From positions 8,543-15,191 of the forward strand of contig PLBX01000124.1 in NCBI GenBank assembly GCA_003135495.1: 6,649 bases of DNA. The letters run 5' to 3'. The translations under genes were made by a program, and so were the position numbers. Of the stretch, positions 1-6,401 are shown piece by piece. The notes beneath the pieces were generated by a model. It had not been told where the DNA came from. It saw nothing but the letters and a program-made list of their open reading frames with translations, and ran no database searches. The DNA is from Acidobacteriaceae bacterium. GTDB taxonomy: Bacteria; Acidobacteriota; Terriglobia; Terriglobales; Acidobacteriaceae. The stretch's first letter is position 1; the number at the start of each line of letters is the position of its first letter.

Positions 1-1136
1 ACCTGATCGCGGGCTTCGCCTAAGACTACCGGAACTTCCATCTTTTTCTTGGCGCGGAATATAGTGACCTTCACGGTATCGCCGGCGCGATGTTTGTTCA
101 TGACCTGGGCCAGGGTCTGCTGGCTTTCAACTTTTTCTCCGTTGATGGCGACGATGAGATCGCCACCGATCATGATAGGAGTATTGCCGAGGTAGGCGCG
201 TTCGGAACCGCCGCGCAGTCCGGCACGATCGGCCGAACCTCCTTCGACAGCTTGAACAATGAGCAGGCCGTAATCGGCGGCTAGGCCAAGTTCGTTGGCG
301 ACTTCAGGATCGATGGGAATTGTGCGAACGCCGAGAGCTGGTCGACGCACGCGTCCGAGCGTGACCAGATCATTGACCACGGCCTTAGCGGTGTTGATGG
401 GGATGGCAAAACCGATGCCGGCACTCTGGCCAGAATTCGAGGCAATCATTGTGTTGATGCCGATAACTTCGCCGTGCCCGTTGAGGAGCGGGCCTCCGGA
501 ATTGCCGGGGTTAATGGCGGCATCGGTTTGGATGGCTTCGTCGATGACCAGGCCGTCGGGTTCCTGCACCTGGCGGATGGAACTGACGATGCCGCGGGTC
601 AGGGTTCCGGCGAGGCCGAAGGGATTGCCTATGGCGTAGACTTTTTGGCCCACCTGCAAATTGGTGGAGTCGCCGAGGACCATGGGCTGAAGATCGGGAG
701 CTTTGATTTGCACGATAGCGAGATCGTGCGACTTGTCGGTGCCGACGATGGTGGCCTTGTACTTCTTGCGATTGTGGAGAGTGACTTCGACCTGCCGAGC
801 GTCGGCGATGACGTGGTAGTTGGTGAGGATGTGTCCTTCTTTATCGATAACAAAGCCAGAGCCCTGGCCTTCCTGCGGCACTAGACCATAGAAAAAGTCA
901 AAGGTCATTACTCGGGAGGTGATGTTGACGACCGCTCCGATGTTCTTACGGTAGACGCTGATGTTGTTCTGTTCTTCGGCGTCGAGCGATTCGCCTCCGG
1001 CGGCTTCCGTGATTTCTACGTGTTGGGGATGGCTGATCCAGTTGGATGATTCTCGAAGTCCGTGGCGGTAGGTGGTGAAGTAGAAGAAGGCGGACGCTAT
1101 TAGTATCGCGAAAGTGAGAGTACGCAAAAATCTCAT
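1..1136 (-). CDS. htrA: HtrA/DegP-family periplasmic serine protease with PDZ domain (3' end outside window)
   Basis: This is a trypsin-like protease of the DegP/DegQ/DegS family (S1C), which degrades or refolds damaged envelope proteins outside the cytoplasmic membrane. The window holds 378 codons and the gene continues past the left edge, so the C-terminus is missing. An N-terminal hydrophobic stretch (about residues 5-20) after MRFLR is a signal anchor or signal peptide. The protease domain spans about 60-260, with the catalytic triad His108 (in TNYHVIAD), Asp138 (SHDLAIV) and Ser213 (NPGNSGGPL). Other family motifs are GSGFVID, AIGNPFGL and GIGFAIPIN. A PDZ domain begins near 265 (RPALGV) and continues through GLLIVQAVEGGSADRAGL and GGDLIVAINGEKV to about residue 373. 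ATG at 1136 is chosen because an AGGGAG ribosome site lies 7 bases upstream and the signal sequence follows at once. A second PDZ domain outside the window cannot be excluded, so DegS-like and DegP-like forms cannot be separated. Confidence 0.95.
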   Translation of the reverse strand, partial: MRFLRTLTFAILIASAFFYFTTYRHGLRESSNWISHPQHVEITEAAGGESLDAEEQNNISVYRKNIGAVVNITSRVMTFDFFYGLVPQEGQGSGFVIDKEGHILTNYHVIADARQVEVTLHNRKKYKATIVGTDKSHDLAIVQIKAPDLQPMVLGDSTNLQVGQKVYAIGNPFGLAGTLTRGIVSSIRQVQEPDGLVIDEAIQTDAAINPGNSGGPLLNGHGEVIGINTMIASNSGQSAGIGFAIPINTAKAVVNDLVTLGRVRRPALGVRTIPIDPEVANELGLAADYGLLIVQAVEGGSADRAGLRGGSERAYLGNTPIMIGGDLIVAINGEKVESQQTLAQVMNKHRAGDTVKVTIFRAKKKMEVPVVLGEARDQ

Positions 1137-1143
1137 TATGTGG

Positions 1144-1149
1144 CTCCCT
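1144..1149 (-). promoter_or_regulatory. Ribosome binding site of the HtrA-type protease gene
   Basis: AGGGAG on the minus strand, 7 bases before the ATG at 1136. It is the clearest Shine-Dalgarno match in the left half of the window and fixes the start of the protease gene. Confidence 0.75.
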
Positions 1150-1177
1150 GATAGTTGCTGGCAAGTCTCCAGTTAGA

Positions 1178-1183
1178 ATTCTA
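1178..1183 (-). promoter_or_regulatory. Possible -10 box upstream of the HtrA-type protease gene
   Basis: TAGAAT on the minus strand, about 42 bases upstream of the start codon, matches TATAAT at five of six positions. I see no convincing -35 hexamer at 16-18 bases spacing. No sigma-E-like motif was obvious either. Weak candidate only. Confidence 0.25.
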
Positions 1184-1252
1184 GCGAAAAAGTTCGATTT
1201 ACCGTTGAGGAGGCAATCAGTGGAGCAACTAGAGAAGCAGCATAAGTCTTAG

Positions 1253-1339
1253 TTGTCATCTTGAGCGAAGCGAAAGACCTCTGCATTTTGTCTTTAACTG
1301 CGGGAATGCGTAGGTCTTTCGCTACGCTCAAGATGACAA
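1253..1339. repeat. Long imperfect inverted repeat with 28-bp arms, overlapping the 3' end of the hydantoinase B gene
   Basis: The left arm (1253-1280, beginning TTGTCATCTTGAGCGAAG) is the reverse complement of the right arm (1312-1339) at 27 of 28 positions. The spacer is 31 bases (1281-1311). The stem can be extended inward after one mismatch by a G-U pair and by GCATT (1283-1287) pairing with AATGC (1305-1309), leaving a loop of about 17 bases. The right arm starts exactly at a codon boundary of the hydantoinase B gene and encodes its last three residues (Leu-Ser-Ser) and the TGA stop. From memory, sequences of the type GTCATCTTGAGCGAAGCGAAAGACC are dispersed repeats in Acidobacteriota genomes; that is recall, not a search. 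It lies between two minus-strand genes, so it could act as a terminator or an mRNA 3'-end stabiliser. It lacks the U-run of a classical intrinsic terminator. Confidence 0.85.
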
Positions 1340-3025
1340 TGGTTTGAACGTTGCTCTACCCCAGCCGCCTCCGCCTGGGGATTCTATGCGAACTCGTTCG
1401 CCGGCTTGCAGGCGGGTGCTGGTCTTACCGGGAAGTTCTTCTATCGTGCCATCATTTCGGATGATCAAGGTGCGGCCCTTGGCGCCATCCCCTCCGCCAG
1501 ATAAGCCGTATGGTCCACACGAACGCCGGTCTGCGAGCAGAGTAACTTGGGCATCGGTTAAGACTTCGATTTCGCGGACGATTCCATCGCCGCCCCTGTG
1601 GAGGCCGGCGCCTCCGCTATTTGCGCGCAGCGAATACTGACGCAGTCGTATCGGATACGCGTATTCGAGAGCTTCGGCGGGAGTGTTGAGCGAGTTTGTC
1701 ATGTGAGTATGGACGCCGGACACGCCATCTTTTGCGGGACGCGCGCCCATGCCGCCAGCGATAGTTTCGTAATAGGCGAAGGGCTCTCCGCTGCGGGGAT
1801 CGATGCCTCCGATGGTGAAGTTATTCATGGTGCCGGAAGCGGCGGCGGGAATGCGGTCGGGGATGGCTTGCGCCAACGCTTTTAACAGCACGTCGACTAT
1901 ACGTTGCGATGTTTCGACATTGCCGCCGGCGACGGCGGCAGGCGGCTTGGCATTGACTACGGTTCCCAGCGGGGCGATGAGGCGGATCGGGCGCATGAGG
2001 CCGGAAGTGGCGGGGACGTCGTCATGCAAAAGACAGCGGAAGACGTAGAAGCATGCGGAATAGGTGATGGCTTCGACCGCGTTGACGGCGCCCTGGACTT
2101 GCGGATCGCTACCGGCGAAGTCGATGATGACCAGAGGTCTGTTGCTGGACAAGTTTTTGCTGGACGCGGGAGACGCGCTTAACCGCGTCTCTACGGTGGA
2201 TTTTTTCGCGGGTGCTTTTGCGACACTGATGGTTACGGCTATGCGCACTGGTTGGTTTTCCACGCCATCGTCATCGAGAAAGTCTTCGGCTTGGTAGCGG
2301 CCGGGAGGAATGGTTTGTAAGAAAGCTCGCATCAATTCTTCGGAATAGATCAGAAGGTTGGCGGCGGCTTGTTTGGCGCGGGGCAGTCCGTAGCGTCTGC
2401 AGATTTCGCGGAGGCGCTGCGCTCCGGTCTGGCAGGCGGCGATTTGCGCTCCTAGATCACCTTCGCGTTCTTCGGGAGTGCGGACATTGTTTAGCAGAAG
2501 CGCCAGCACGTCGGCAACTAGCTCCCCGCCACGCATGATTTTCACGGGAGGGATGCGCAGGCCTTCCTGATAAATTTCGCGGCACGGGCCCATGGAACCG
2601 GGATACATTCCTCCCACATCGGCATGATGGGCGCGAGAAGCGACATAAAAATCAGGTATGGTCGTGTGGAGCGGGCGCCCTCGCCCGCTGCCCTTTCGTC
2701 CACCGACATACACGGGCGCGACCAGCGTGATGTCAGGGAGATGCGTGCCGCCACGAAATGGATCATTGAGCATGACCATGTCGCCAGGATCGAGGGAACA
2801 TTGCCTTATAGCCGCGGCTACGGACATCGGCATGGAGCCGAGGTGCACCGGCATGTGATCGCCCATAGCAATGACTTGTCCTGACGAATCAAACACGGCG
2901 CAGGAGTAATCGCGTCGCTCCTTTATGTTGGGAGAAAAGGAAGTGCGGCGCAGGGTGGCACCCATCTCTTCGGCGATAGAGTGGTATAGATTTCTGAAAA
3001 CTTCGAGTTCAATTGGGTCGCGCAT
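1328..3025 (-). CDS. hyuB: Hydantoinase B/oxoprolinase family protein (HyuB-like), with two in-frame palindromic insertions
   Basis: This is the B subunit of the ATP-dependent N-methylhydantoinase / 5-oxoprolinase / acetone carboxylase superfamily. It normally works in the cytoplasm with a HyuA subunit to hydrolyse or carboxylate small substrates; the substrate here is unknown. Family motifs occur in order: DPIELEVFRN (residues 3-12), SPNIKERRDYSCAVFD (31-46), GDHMPVHLGSM (55-65), NDPFRGGTHLPDI (87-99), RAHHADVGG (131-139), RIPPVKI (157-163), NNVRTPEEREGDLGAQ (179-194), DFLDDDGV (248-255), DFAGSDPQVQGAVNA (302-316) and the terminal GGGGWG (551-556). I chose ATG at 3025 (565 residues) because family members start close to DPxxxEVxRN. 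A TTG at 3049 would add eight residues, and neither start has a good ribosome site. Residues about 110-124 and 271-295 look like extra, low-complexity insertions, each containing a palindromic repeat. The stop codon lies in a third repeat. No hyuA lies in the window; the next gene upstream is a VWFA gene, 71 bases away. Confidence 0.92.
   Translation of the reverse strand: MRDPIELEVFRNLYHSIAEEMGATLRRTSFSPNIKERRDYSCAVFDSSGQVIAMGDHMPVHLGSMPMSVAAAIRQCSLDPGDMVMLNDPFRGGTHLPDITLVAPVYVGGRKGSGRGRPLHTTIPDFYVASRAHHADVGGMYPGSMGPCREIYQEGLRIPPVKIMRGGELVADVLALLLNNVRTPEEREGDLGAQIAACQTGAQRLREICRRYGLPRAKQAAANLLIYSEELMRAFLQTIPPGRYQAEDFLDDDGVENQPVRIAVTISVAKAPAKKSTVETRLSASPASSKNLSSNRPLVIIDFAGSDPQVQGAVNAVEAITYSACFYVFRCLLHDDVPATSGLMRPIRLIAPLGTVVNAKPPAAVAGGNVETSQRIVDVLLKALAQAIPDRIPAAASGTMNNFTIGGIDPRSGEPFAYYETIAGGMGARPAKDGVSGVHTHMTNSLNTPAEALEYAYPIRLRQYSLRANSGGAGLHRGGDGIVREIEVLTDAQVTLLADRRSCGPYGLSGGGDGAKGRTLIIRNDGTIEELPGKTSTRLQAGERVRIESPGGGGWGRATFKPLSS
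2170..2191. repeat. Palindromic repeat inside the hydantoinase B reading frame (GAGACGCG type)
   Basis: GAGACGCG (2170-2177) and CGCGTCTC (2184-2191) are perfect 8-bp inverted arms around a 6-base loop. On the coding strand they encode E-T-R-L-S-A-S-P (residues 279-286 from the ATG at 3025). The surrounding segment, about 2141-2215, encodes a Lys/Ser/Ala-rich stretch interrupting two motifs (VRIAVTIS and RPLVIIDFAGS) that family members usually keep much closer together. From memory, palindromes of the GTAGAGACGCG...CGCGTCTC kind are common intergenic repeats in Acidobacteriota and some cyanobacteria. The reading frame stays open. Confidence 0.7.
2670..2689. repeat. Second palindromic repeat inside the hydantoinase B reading frame (AGCGGGCG type)
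   Basis: AGCGGGCG (2670-2677) and CGCCCGCT (2682-2689) are perfect 8-bp inverted arms around the loop CCCT. On the coding strand they encode S-G-R-G-R-P-L (residues 113-119 from the ATG at 3025). They lie in a Gly/Arg-rich segment (about 2654-2698) between LVAPVYVGG and DFYVASRAHHADVGG, where family members usually have only a few residues. The sequence differs from the palindrome at 2170-2191, so these are two separate repeat types. I recall GTGGAGCGGGCGCCCTCG-like repeats from acidobacterial intergenic regions, unverified. Confidence 0.65.
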
Positions 3026-3096
3026 GCTGCGAGAGAGAGTGTATGTCAAACTGCGGAGATTGTGGTGCTGATTATTGAGGCACTTAACAGCAACAC

Positions 3097-4131
3097 TTAC
3101 TTGTATTGATCGGGGCTGCGGTCGACGGGTGAGTAATAACCCTTTCGAGTATGGATGTTTAAGCCTGGCTTGGTGGAACTCACTTCTATGGAGCGAAAGC
3201 TCCCGTTCGCCTGCAAATTCGGCGGTGGGTAGCCGAGAGCATATTGGTTGCGCAGAATCTTCTCAATGGTGATGAAGGCACCTTTGAGGTCCGCGTCTTC
3301 TCGCGCAGATAGAACTAACCCTCCGGTGTCGCGCGTTATCCTTTCCAACACTAAGCGCCCTCTCGGGTTTCTCTCGTAAATGGAATTCGCGTCCAAAGCA
3401 AAAATAGTTGCTTCGGATCGAAGCGCAGCTTCTTCAGCCGCGGTTAGAGTCGCTTTGCTGGCGGTATCGTCGCCATCGGTGATCAGAATAATTACCGGCC
3501 GCACTCCGGTCATTTGCCTGCTCTCGTGGAGTTTGCGACTGCAAAGAATAATGGCGTCGTACATCGCAGTTTCGCCGTTGGCTTGCAGGCTGCGGATGCT
3601 GACGTCGAGCGCACCGACATCGCTGGTCATGCCGTTAGTCTTCTCTTGAACAGCGCTTCCAAAGGCGACCACGGCTGCTTTATCGGTCTCGCGGCGAAGA
3701 ATATGTTTTAGAAAGGTGCTGGCAGCTTGTTGTTCGAAATGCAAACGTTCGCGAATCGAACTGCTGACATCGATGGCCAGTATTACATGTAAAGGGAGGT
3801 TAGTACGGGGCTGAAAGTAATTCCATTTGGTTGGCGATTGATGGTTGTCCAGAATTTTTAAGTCGTCGGCGGTAAGGTTGGCGACGAATCGCCCTTTCAA
3901 GTCTGTGACACTCAGAATGAGGTTTACTTCATCAATCTGCTTCGAGACTGTGAAGTCTGACTCTTCTGCGGGTTGCTCGATAGCCGGGAGAACGTCCGCA
4001 GTTTTTCTGGAAGAAATCGACTTGGTTTCCGATGTGACATTCGGATCGGCCGGCGGCAGAGATTCCTGAGCATATCCCGCCATTACGGACGTCAGGACGC
4101 AGACCAAGGCAATGCAAAAAGGTTGATTCAT
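3097..4131 (-). CDS. Secreted VWFA-related Acidobacterial domain protein
   Basis: A 344-residue exported protein with a von Willebrand factor A fold. Such proteins bind partners through a divalent-metal site; the cellular role of this family is not known. Residues 1-22 form a signal peptide (hydrophobic IALVCVLTSVMAGYA, cleavage probably near AGYAQ) and there is no lipobox cysteine. After a short linker, a beta-rich N-terminal part (about 68-105) contains LSVTDLKGRFVANLTADDLK, typical of this family. The VWA domain follows from about 113, with the metal site intact: DVSSS (Asp121, Ser123, Ser125), Thr188 in GETAMYDA, and Asp219 in ITDGDD. The C-terminal signature LRNQYALGYPPP (293-304) and RKGYYSP (329-335) matches the Acidobacterial VWFA family (TIGR03436 as I recall it). 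ATG at 4131 is set by the signal peptide; no clear ribosome site precedes it. It is transcribed away from the gene at 4348 and towards the hydantoinase B gene. Confidence 0.9.
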   Translation of the reverse strand: MNQPFCIALVCVLTSVMAGYAQESLPPADPNVTSETKSISSRKTADVLPAIEQPAEESDFTVSKQIDEVNLILSVTDLKGRFVANLTADDLKILDNHQSPTKWNYFQPRTNLPLHVILAIDVSSSIRERLHFEQQAASTFLKHILRRETDKAAVVAFGSAVQEKTNGMTSDVGALDVSIRSLQANGETAMYDAIILCSRKLHESRQMTGVRPVIILITDGDDTASKATLTAAEEAALRSEATIFALDANSIYERNPRGRLVLERITRDTGGLVLSAREDADLKGAFITIEKILRNQYALGYPPPNLQANGSFRSIEVSSTKPGLNIHTRKGYYSPVDRSPDQYK

Positions 4132-4217
4132 GAATACGGTATAGACGTTCTTGGAGCAAGCGGGGGTGGAGTTTTCGGTTATCGTCGCACGGTTTCAGGT
4201 CCGATCTCCGCAGCAGC

Positions 4218-4223
4218 ATTATA
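4218..4223 (-). promoter_or_regulatory. Candidate -10 box for the VWFA gene
   Basis: The minus strand reads a perfect TATAAT here, within an AT-rich TATATAATG, about 87 bases before the VWFA start codon in the divergent intergenic region. No good -35 hexamer is found at 16-18 bases spacing. The location fits, the evidence is only the hexamer. Confidence 0.4.
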
Positions 4224-4301
4224 TATCGAGAAACTGTAGTTGCGGGTATTGCTTTGGTTGCAAGACGGCAAAAACGCTGATCGTCCAAAGCGATATTCGG
4301 C

Positions 4302-4307
4302 TATACT
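4302..4307 (+). promoter_or_regulatory. Candidate -10 box for the secreted protein gene at 4348
   Basis: TATACT (five of six to consensus) lies 40 bases before the ATG at 4348, which would give a 5' leader of about 35 bases. The -35 region is poor. The 216-base region 4132-4347 otherwise shows no hairpin, repeat or operator that I can support. Confidence 0.35.
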
Positions 4308-4347
4308 GACGGCCTCCACGGAACGACAAATCAAGTTGGGGTTCTAT

Positions 4348-5271
4348 ATGCGATTCCTCACAATATTCGTTTTTCTCATGGCCATGGTTTGCGTCGGCAC
4401 TGCCAAGGATGAGACGAAGGTTGCAGATCTGGTCAAGCAGCATTTGAATTCCATTGGGACCGATCAAGCCCGAGCGGCAGTGAAAAGCCGTGCAACCGAA
4501 GGAACTGTCAGCTTCCAAGTAGAGAACTCGACTTCAGGGCATCAAGATGGGAAAGAGGTCTTTGCTTCGGACGGCGGCAAATTTGTCTCGTTGCTGAAAT
4601 TGCCAAACCCCAATTATCACGGCGAGCGCTTCGTCAGCGATGGCAAGAAAACTCTTATCGCACAAGTAAAACCTGGTGCTTGGTCCCGGCTCGGGGACTT
4701 TGTGATGGTGCACAATGAGATTCTTACCGAAGGCCTGTGGGGCGGCACGCTCTCTACCGGTTGGGCCCTAGCGCACCTCGACGAGCGGCTGGCAAAACTG
4801 CAGGACCGTGGTTTGAAGAAGATTGACGGACGGGAACTGCGTCGAGTCGACTATGCGCCGAAGAAACGCAGCGATTTGGAGATCCAACTCTATTTCGAGC
4901 CAGACACTTTTCGGCACGTCATGACCGTATACTCAATGACGATCAGTCCGCAGATGGGCACTTCGGACATAGCGACAGCGAGGCAACAGGAAACGCGATA
5001 TCGACTCGAGGAGCGATTTGCCGATTTCAAAAGTGTTGACGGTCTCAATCTGCCGGAAAAATGGACGATTGAGTTTACCTTTGAAAACGGTGCCGGGGCG
5101 ATGGCCAACGCGCAAGGCCTTACCGCTGTCCAGACCGGTGAGGCTGGTATTGTCCCAATCAGTGCCGCGGGAGTAGGAGCAGGGAAGTCTCCGGTGAGTC
5201 ATTTCGAAGTAACCATAACGAGCATCTCCAACAACGTGCAAATCGACCCGAAGAACTTCGAAGTCAAATGA
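4348..5271 (+). CDS. Secreted protein of unknown function, possibly LolA-like fold
   Basis: 307 residues. A signal peptide (residues 1-19, hydrophobic FLTIFVFLMAMVCVG, cleavage probably after GTA) predicts export. The cysteine at 15 is not in a proper lipobox. The mature part begins with a helix (VADLVKQHLNSIG, 25-37), followed by ATEGTVSFQV (49-58) and alternating short strands (GKEVFASDGGKFVSLLKL, RFVSDGKKTLIAQV). Near the C-terminus, YRLEERFADFKSVDGLNLPE (218-237) and a final NVQIDPKNFEVK (296-307) look like the closing strands of a LolA/LppX-type lipid-carrying half-barrel. That fold assignment is inference from pattern alone. I chose ATG at 4348 because the signal peptide starts there and TTGGGG lies a few bases upstream; in-frame upstream sequence to a TTG at 4240 is not protein-like. 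It could share a transcript with sppA, 52 bases downstream. I do not recognise a specific function. Confidence 0.8.
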   Translation: MRFLTIFVFLMAMVCVGTAKDETKVADLVKQHLNSIGTDQARAAVKSRATEGTVSFQVENSTSGHQDGKEVFASDGGKFVSLLKLPNPNYHGERFVSDGKKTLIAQVKPGAWSRLGDFVMVHNEILTEGLWGGTLSTGWALAHLDERLAKLQDRGLKKIDGRELRRVDYAPKKRSDLEIQLYFEPDTFRHVMTVYSMTISPQMGTSDIATARQQETRYRLEERFADFKSVDGLNLPEKWTIEFTFENGAGAMANAQGLTAVQTGEAGIVPISAAGVGAGKSPVSHFEVTITSISNNVQIDPKNFEVK

Positions 5272-5305
5272 GACTTCCGCGCCCGTGAATGCCTGATGTC
5301 TCCGG

Positions 5306-5314
5306 TGCTACACT
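5306..5314 (+). promoter_or_regulatory. Possible extended -10 element immediately upstream of sppA
   Basis: TGCTACACT fits the extended -10 pattern TGnTATAAT with two mismatches in the hexamer (5309-5314). It ends 9 bases before the sppA ATG, so a transcript from it would have almost no leader. No Shine-Dalgarno sequence is visible before sppA, which is compatible with near-leaderless translation. Weak evidence. Confidence 0.3.
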
Positions 5315-5323
5315 CGTCTGATT

Positions 5324-6232
5324 ATGGCTGAAGGTCGTTCTCGGATATGGATTTGGTTTTTGGTCGGCGGCGGAGTGTTTGTGCTGTTCGCAGCGGTAGT
5401 GTTTACGCTCGTGTACATGAGCTTTGGCGGCCATGATGAGGACTCGTTCGCCGCTTTCGGATCCAAGATTGGCGTGGTTGACCTGGATGGCGTAATTTTC
5501 TCCCCCAAGCAGATCGTTCCCCAGCTAAAGAAGTTTGCCGATGATGATTCCATCAAGGCCATCATTATTCATGTGAATTCCCCGGGAGGGGGCGTGGCCG
5601 CGTCGGAAGAAATCTATCGCGAAGTGAAACGGATCCGCGACGAAAAGAAGAAGCGGATTGTGGCTTCGATCGAAACCGTGGGAGCCAGCGGCGCGTATTA
5701 CGTGGCATCCGCTACCAATAAGATTTATGCGGATAAGGGAAGCGTGGTGGGATCGATCGGAGTGATTGCTGAATGGGTGAACTACGGCGAACTGCTGAAA
5801 TGGGCGAAATTGAACGCCATCACGCTGAAGGCGGGCGAGTTCAAAGATACTGGAAGCCCGACGCGAGAGATGACTCCGGCTGAGCGTGAATATATGCAAG
5901 GCCTGATCGACAACATGCACACACAATTCATTCAGGCGGTGGCCGATGGGAGACATGCGAAAGAATCGGATATCCGTGCGATTGCGAATGGCAAAGTGTG
6001 GACAGGCGAGCAGGCAAACGGAATGAAACTGGTTGACGAGATTGCTGATTTTGAGGAAGCGGTGAAAGATACGGCGAAGGCTGTAAATATTTCTGGCGAA
6101 CCGACGTTGGTGTATCCGCCGAAAGATCGGCGAACGGCATTCGATCTTCTCTTTGGCGATGTGTCTGATTATTTGCCGACTCGGGAGAAGCTGTTGGAGC
6201 AGCAGGTAGGGTTTTATTATTTGTGGAAATAG
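5324..6232 (+). CDS. sppA: Signal peptide peptidase SppA, short (36K) type
   Basis: A membrane-bound serine protease (S49 family) that cuts up remnant signal peptides in or beside the cytoplasmic membrane after export. The 302 residues are normal for the short, Gram-positive-like form, as opposed to the about 600-residue E. coli type. One transmembrane anchor lies at about 9-32 (IWFLVGGGVFVLFAAVVFTL). The catalytic domain begins at KIGVVDLDGVI (48-58) and contains NSPGGGVAASEEIY (85-98). The nucleophile is Ser122 in GASGAYYVAS, and the general base Lys174 is in GEFKDTGSPTR. The 52-residue spacing between them equals that of Ser147 and Lys199 in B. subtilis SppA, as I recall it. GSVVGSIGVIAEW (139-151) and GKVWTGEQANGMKLVDEI (223-240) are further family motifs. 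ATG at 5324 places the anchor at the N-terminus; no ribosome site is evident. An HU/IHF gene follows in the same direction, an order I recall from some other phyla. Confidence 0.95.
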   Translation: MAEGRSRIWIWFLVGGGVFVLFAAVVFTLVYMSFGGHDEDSFAAFGSKIGVVDLDGVIFSPKQIVPQLKKFADDDSIKAIIIHVNSPGGGVAASEEIYREVKRIRDEKKKRIVASIETVGASGAYYVASATNKIYADKGSVVGSIGVIAEWVNYGELLKWAKLNAITLKAGEFKDTGSPTREMTPAEREYMQGLIDNMHTQFIQAVADGRHAKESDIRAIANGKVWTGEQANGMKLVDEIADFEEAVKDTAKAVNISGEPTLVYPPKDRRTAFDLLFGDVSDYLPTREKLLEQQVGFYYLWK

Positions 6233-6236
6233 GGCT

Positions 6237-6252
6237 AGTTCTCAGTTCTCAG
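6237..6252. repeat. Short direct repeat AGTTCTC x2 after sppA
   Basis: AGTTCTCAGTTCTCAG is two full copies of AGTTCTC plus the first two bases of a third, starting 4 bases after the sppA stop. The 169-base gap 6233-6401 between sppA and the HU gene otherwise shows no strong terminator hairpin and no convincing promoter. Confidence 0.5.
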
Positions 6253-6384
6253 AATAAGCGCCGCGTGAACTGTGTACCGAGGGCTGCACTTGCATAGAAC
6301 CCCTTAAATTTGAGAAGGTTATAGGCAGCAGTGCGGCAGCGGCGCAGGCCCTCCGCTCACGAAGTCCTCCAAGGGACCGATAAA

Positions 6385-6391
6385 AGGGGAG
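6385..6391 (+). promoter_or_regulatory. Ribosome binding site of the HU-family gene
   Basis: AGGGGAG ten bases before the ATG at 6402. It supports that start, which also gives the expected HU N-terminus (MTKADLIEEV). Confidence 0.65.
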
Positions 6392-6401
6392 CTCACAAGT
6401 T

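Noticed and set aside
474..884. Plus-strand open frame of 136 codons opposite the protease gene
   Set aside because: It is antisense to the HtrA-type coding sequence, which has a complete catalytic triad and PDZ domain; the plus-strand product has no recognisable motif.
1137..1327. CRISPR array or tRNA in the spacer between the protease and hydantoinase B genes
   Set aside because: There are only two arms in inverted orientation, no series of direct repeats, and no cloverleaf with a CCA-like end.
1359..1380. Inverted repeat CCCCAG...CTGGGG near the 3' end of the hydantoinase B gene
   Set aside because: It is explained by the codons of the conserved GGGGWG terminal motif and needs no separate repeat or terminator.
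3932..4288. Minus-strand open frame overlapping the VWFA start and the divergent intergenic region
   Set aside because: It overlaps the signal peptide coding region of the VWFA gene in another frame and has no recognisable motif.
4240..4347. N-terminal extension of the secreted protein from a TTG
   Set aside because: It would put 36 charged, non-conserved residues before a clear signal peptide and would run through the candidate -10 box at 4302.
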